Shown: positions 13,080 to 13,840 of the stretch, in pieces
Position numbering within the stretch: position 1 is the stretch's first letter
Layout: every line of letters begins with the position of its first letter
From: JABDCI01 sp964475835
GTDB lineage: Bacteria; Verrucomicrobiota; Verrucomicrobiia; JABWAM01
Direction: 5' to 3'
Length of the DNA: 13,840 nucleotides
NCBI GenBank assembly: GCA_964475835.1
Contig: CAYYYL010000054.1
Span: 1 to 13,840, forward strand
Translations under genes and position numbers: made by a program
The notes under the pieces: generated by a model
Database searches by the model: none
What the model was told of the DNA's origin: nothing
The model's input: the letters and a program-made list of their open reading frames with translations, nothing else

Positions 13080-13130
13080 GCGGGCCATTCCCCGCAACCC
13101 AAATCTCCATGGGTTTTTGCATCAAAACCC
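13079..13130 (-). terminator. Two short hairpins downstream of the TfoX-like gene, weak terminator candidates
   Basis: GGGTTTT/AAAACCC (13111-13117 and 13124-13130, 6-base loop) and TGCGGG/CCCGCA (13079-13084 and 13091-13096, 6-base loop) are perfect small inverted repeats 55-110 bases after the TfoX-like stop on the minus strand. Neither is followed by a proper U tract, so their role as terminators is uncertain. Confidence 0.3.
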
Positions 13131-13185
13131 GTTTCAGACTTTTCCCACCTTGCAAAAAGGAACTTCGTAAAAAAGAAACCGAACT

Positions 13186-13524
13186 TTAGCTTCCCTTTTT
13201 GGGAGGGAGCAAACCAACAAAGGCGATGCTACGATCCACCCAGAACTTCAGACCCCGGTCCGATTCAACCCCCTCAGGCTCGACAAACACATACCCCTTC
13301 ATGGGACGCCCCGTGAAATCCATCTCCCGAACATGCGCCAGCGCCAGCGCCTCCGAATAGTTCTTCGGGCCCACCCGCGCCATCAAGGTGCTGCCAAGGA
13401 TGCCAACAAACATGTGACCGCGAAGCATGAAAGCAAGACCGCCAAACATCTTCCGCTCCGTCACGCCCGCCTGGTCTCCCAATACTTCGCGAATTCGTTC
13501 CGCAAGACCATCGTCAAATGCCAT
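13186..13524 (-). CDS. TfoX N-terminal domain family protein
   Basis: A 112-residue soluble protein that consists almost entirely of the TfoX N-terminal domain. Diagnostic segments are LAERIREVL, KMFGGLAFMLRGHMFVGI, LMARVGPKNYSEAL, MDFTGRPMKGYVFVEPEG and the tail with FVGLLPPK. The C-terminal half of the competence regulator TfoX/Sxy is absent. Stand-alone proteins of this kind are common and their function is not established, so a link to DNA uptake should not be assumed. I chose the ATG at 13524 (MAFDDGL), which matches how family members usually begin. An ATG five codons earlier (13539) and a TTG before that are also in frame. AAGGGG stands very close before the chosen ATG. No partner gene is evident. 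Confidence 0.88.
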   Translation of the reverse strand: MAFDDGLAERIREVLGDQAGVTERKMFGGLAFMLRGHMFVGILGSTLMARVGPKNYSEALALAHVREMDFTGRPMKGYVFVEPEGVESDRGLKFWVDRSIAFVGLLPPKKGS

Positions 13525-13652
13525 AGCCCCTTTTGTCATCAAAACCCGAAAAACTCAATTCCCAGATTTCTCTCCACAAATTTGGTCCAGCTTTCGGGGG
13601 AACGTCAGGGGCAGCTCAAGACTAACATCCCATTACGTCCACTTCCAGCAGG

Positions 13653-13775
13653 TCAGGTCATCTTCATGAAGATCATCCGATCCACGTCATCCTCATAAAT
13701 GGGCTCAAGCCCATCCCCTCGATTCATCACATGGTAAATCGCTCCCGCATATTCGATCCGTGGCGCTCGAGCCAT
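13653..13775 (-). pseudogene. Truncated REP-associated tyrosine transposase (RAYT, IS200-like), N-terminal 40 residues
   Basis: An ATG at 13775 begins a 40-codon frame starting MARAPRIEYAGAIYHVMNRG and continuing with DGLEPIYEDDVDR, then stopping at TGA (13655-13653). This is the characteristic N-terminus of RAYT/Y1-type transposases. Intact members are usually well over 150 residues and carry a histidine pair and a catalytic tyrosine further on. Those parts are missing, so this copy is dead. The frame holds a perfect 7-bp inverted repeat ATGGGCT/AGCCCAT (13699-13714). It was missed by simple length cut-offs. The 128 bases between it and the TfoX-like gene contain no recognisable gene. Confidence 0.8.
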
Positions 13776-13814
13776 AATCCCCATCTACACTCTCAGTAGG
13801 GTGGCAGGCATTAC

Positions 13815-13840
13815 ATTTTAATGGGACTGACCCCTTAACC
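13815..13840 (-). repeat. RAYT-flanking palindromic element, cut by the window edge
   Basis: Read on the minus strand, AAGGGGTCAGTCCCATT lies about 45-60 bases before the RAYT start. GGGGTCAG(A/T)CCC(C)ATT-type sequences often flank RAYT or IS200-like transposases as their REP-like recognition palindromes (recalled, not searched). GGG and CCC can pair around TCAGT. Confidence 0.5.

Noticed and set aside
1..13840. CRISPR arrays, tRNA or rRNA genes, phage or defence modules
   Set aside because: No repeated spacer structure, no cloverleaf or ribosomal RNA sequence and no defence or phage-type protein was seen on either strand.

Overview
All supported genes lie on the minus strand, so the window is described from its right end to its left end, in the direction of transcription. 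Its core is a complete aerobic terminal-oxidase locus: a secreted cupredoxin-like protein, cytochrome c oxidase subunits I (coxA), III (coxC), IV (cyoD/coxD type) and II (coxB), two very small membrane proteins between IV and II, heme A synthase (ctaA), heme O synthase (ctaB/cyoE), and a two-part ABC transporter whose permease runs off the left edge. From coxC to the permease the genes are packed with short overlaps or small gaps (largest 51 bases), so they probably form one operon. The cupredoxin gene sits just ahead, separated from coxA by a strong hairpin.

Right of the oxidase locus come clpB (disaggregase), a multi-spanning membrane protein of unknown function that may belong to the GT-C glycosyltransferase type, a TfoX N-terminal-domain protein, and the truncated start of a REP-associated tyrosine transposase (RAYT) at the right edge.

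The organism is an aerobic, probably Gram-negative bacterium with moderately GC-rich DNA (judged by eye, not computed). The oxidase gene content, an unusual coxB with a long insertion in the CuA domain, and frequent starts without Shine-Dalgarno sites would fit Verrucomicrobiota or Acidobacteriota. That placement is a guess from general impression, not a demonstrated assignment.

How the genes work together: ctaB turns heme B into heme O, ctaA turns heme O into heme A, and heme A is inserted into subunit I. Subunit II carries CuA and takes electrons from a soluble donor. No cytochrome c gene is present here, so the cupredoxin-like protein is a candidate donor or copper carrier. The ABC pair probably moves or inserts something needed for oxidase assembly, but its substrate cannot be read from sequence.

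I do not see a clearly new biological system. The most interesting points are: subunit I lacks the K-pathway lysine although its other key residues are present; subunit II has a roughly 65-residue insertion in the CuA domain; two small membrane proteins are locked into the oxidase operon by overlapping start and stop codons; the cupredoxin upstream region has a perfect TGTGA-N6-TCACA palindrome beside further hairpins; and a 16-codon reading frame with an ideal ribosome site precedes, in the same frame, the TTG-started membrane protein gene.
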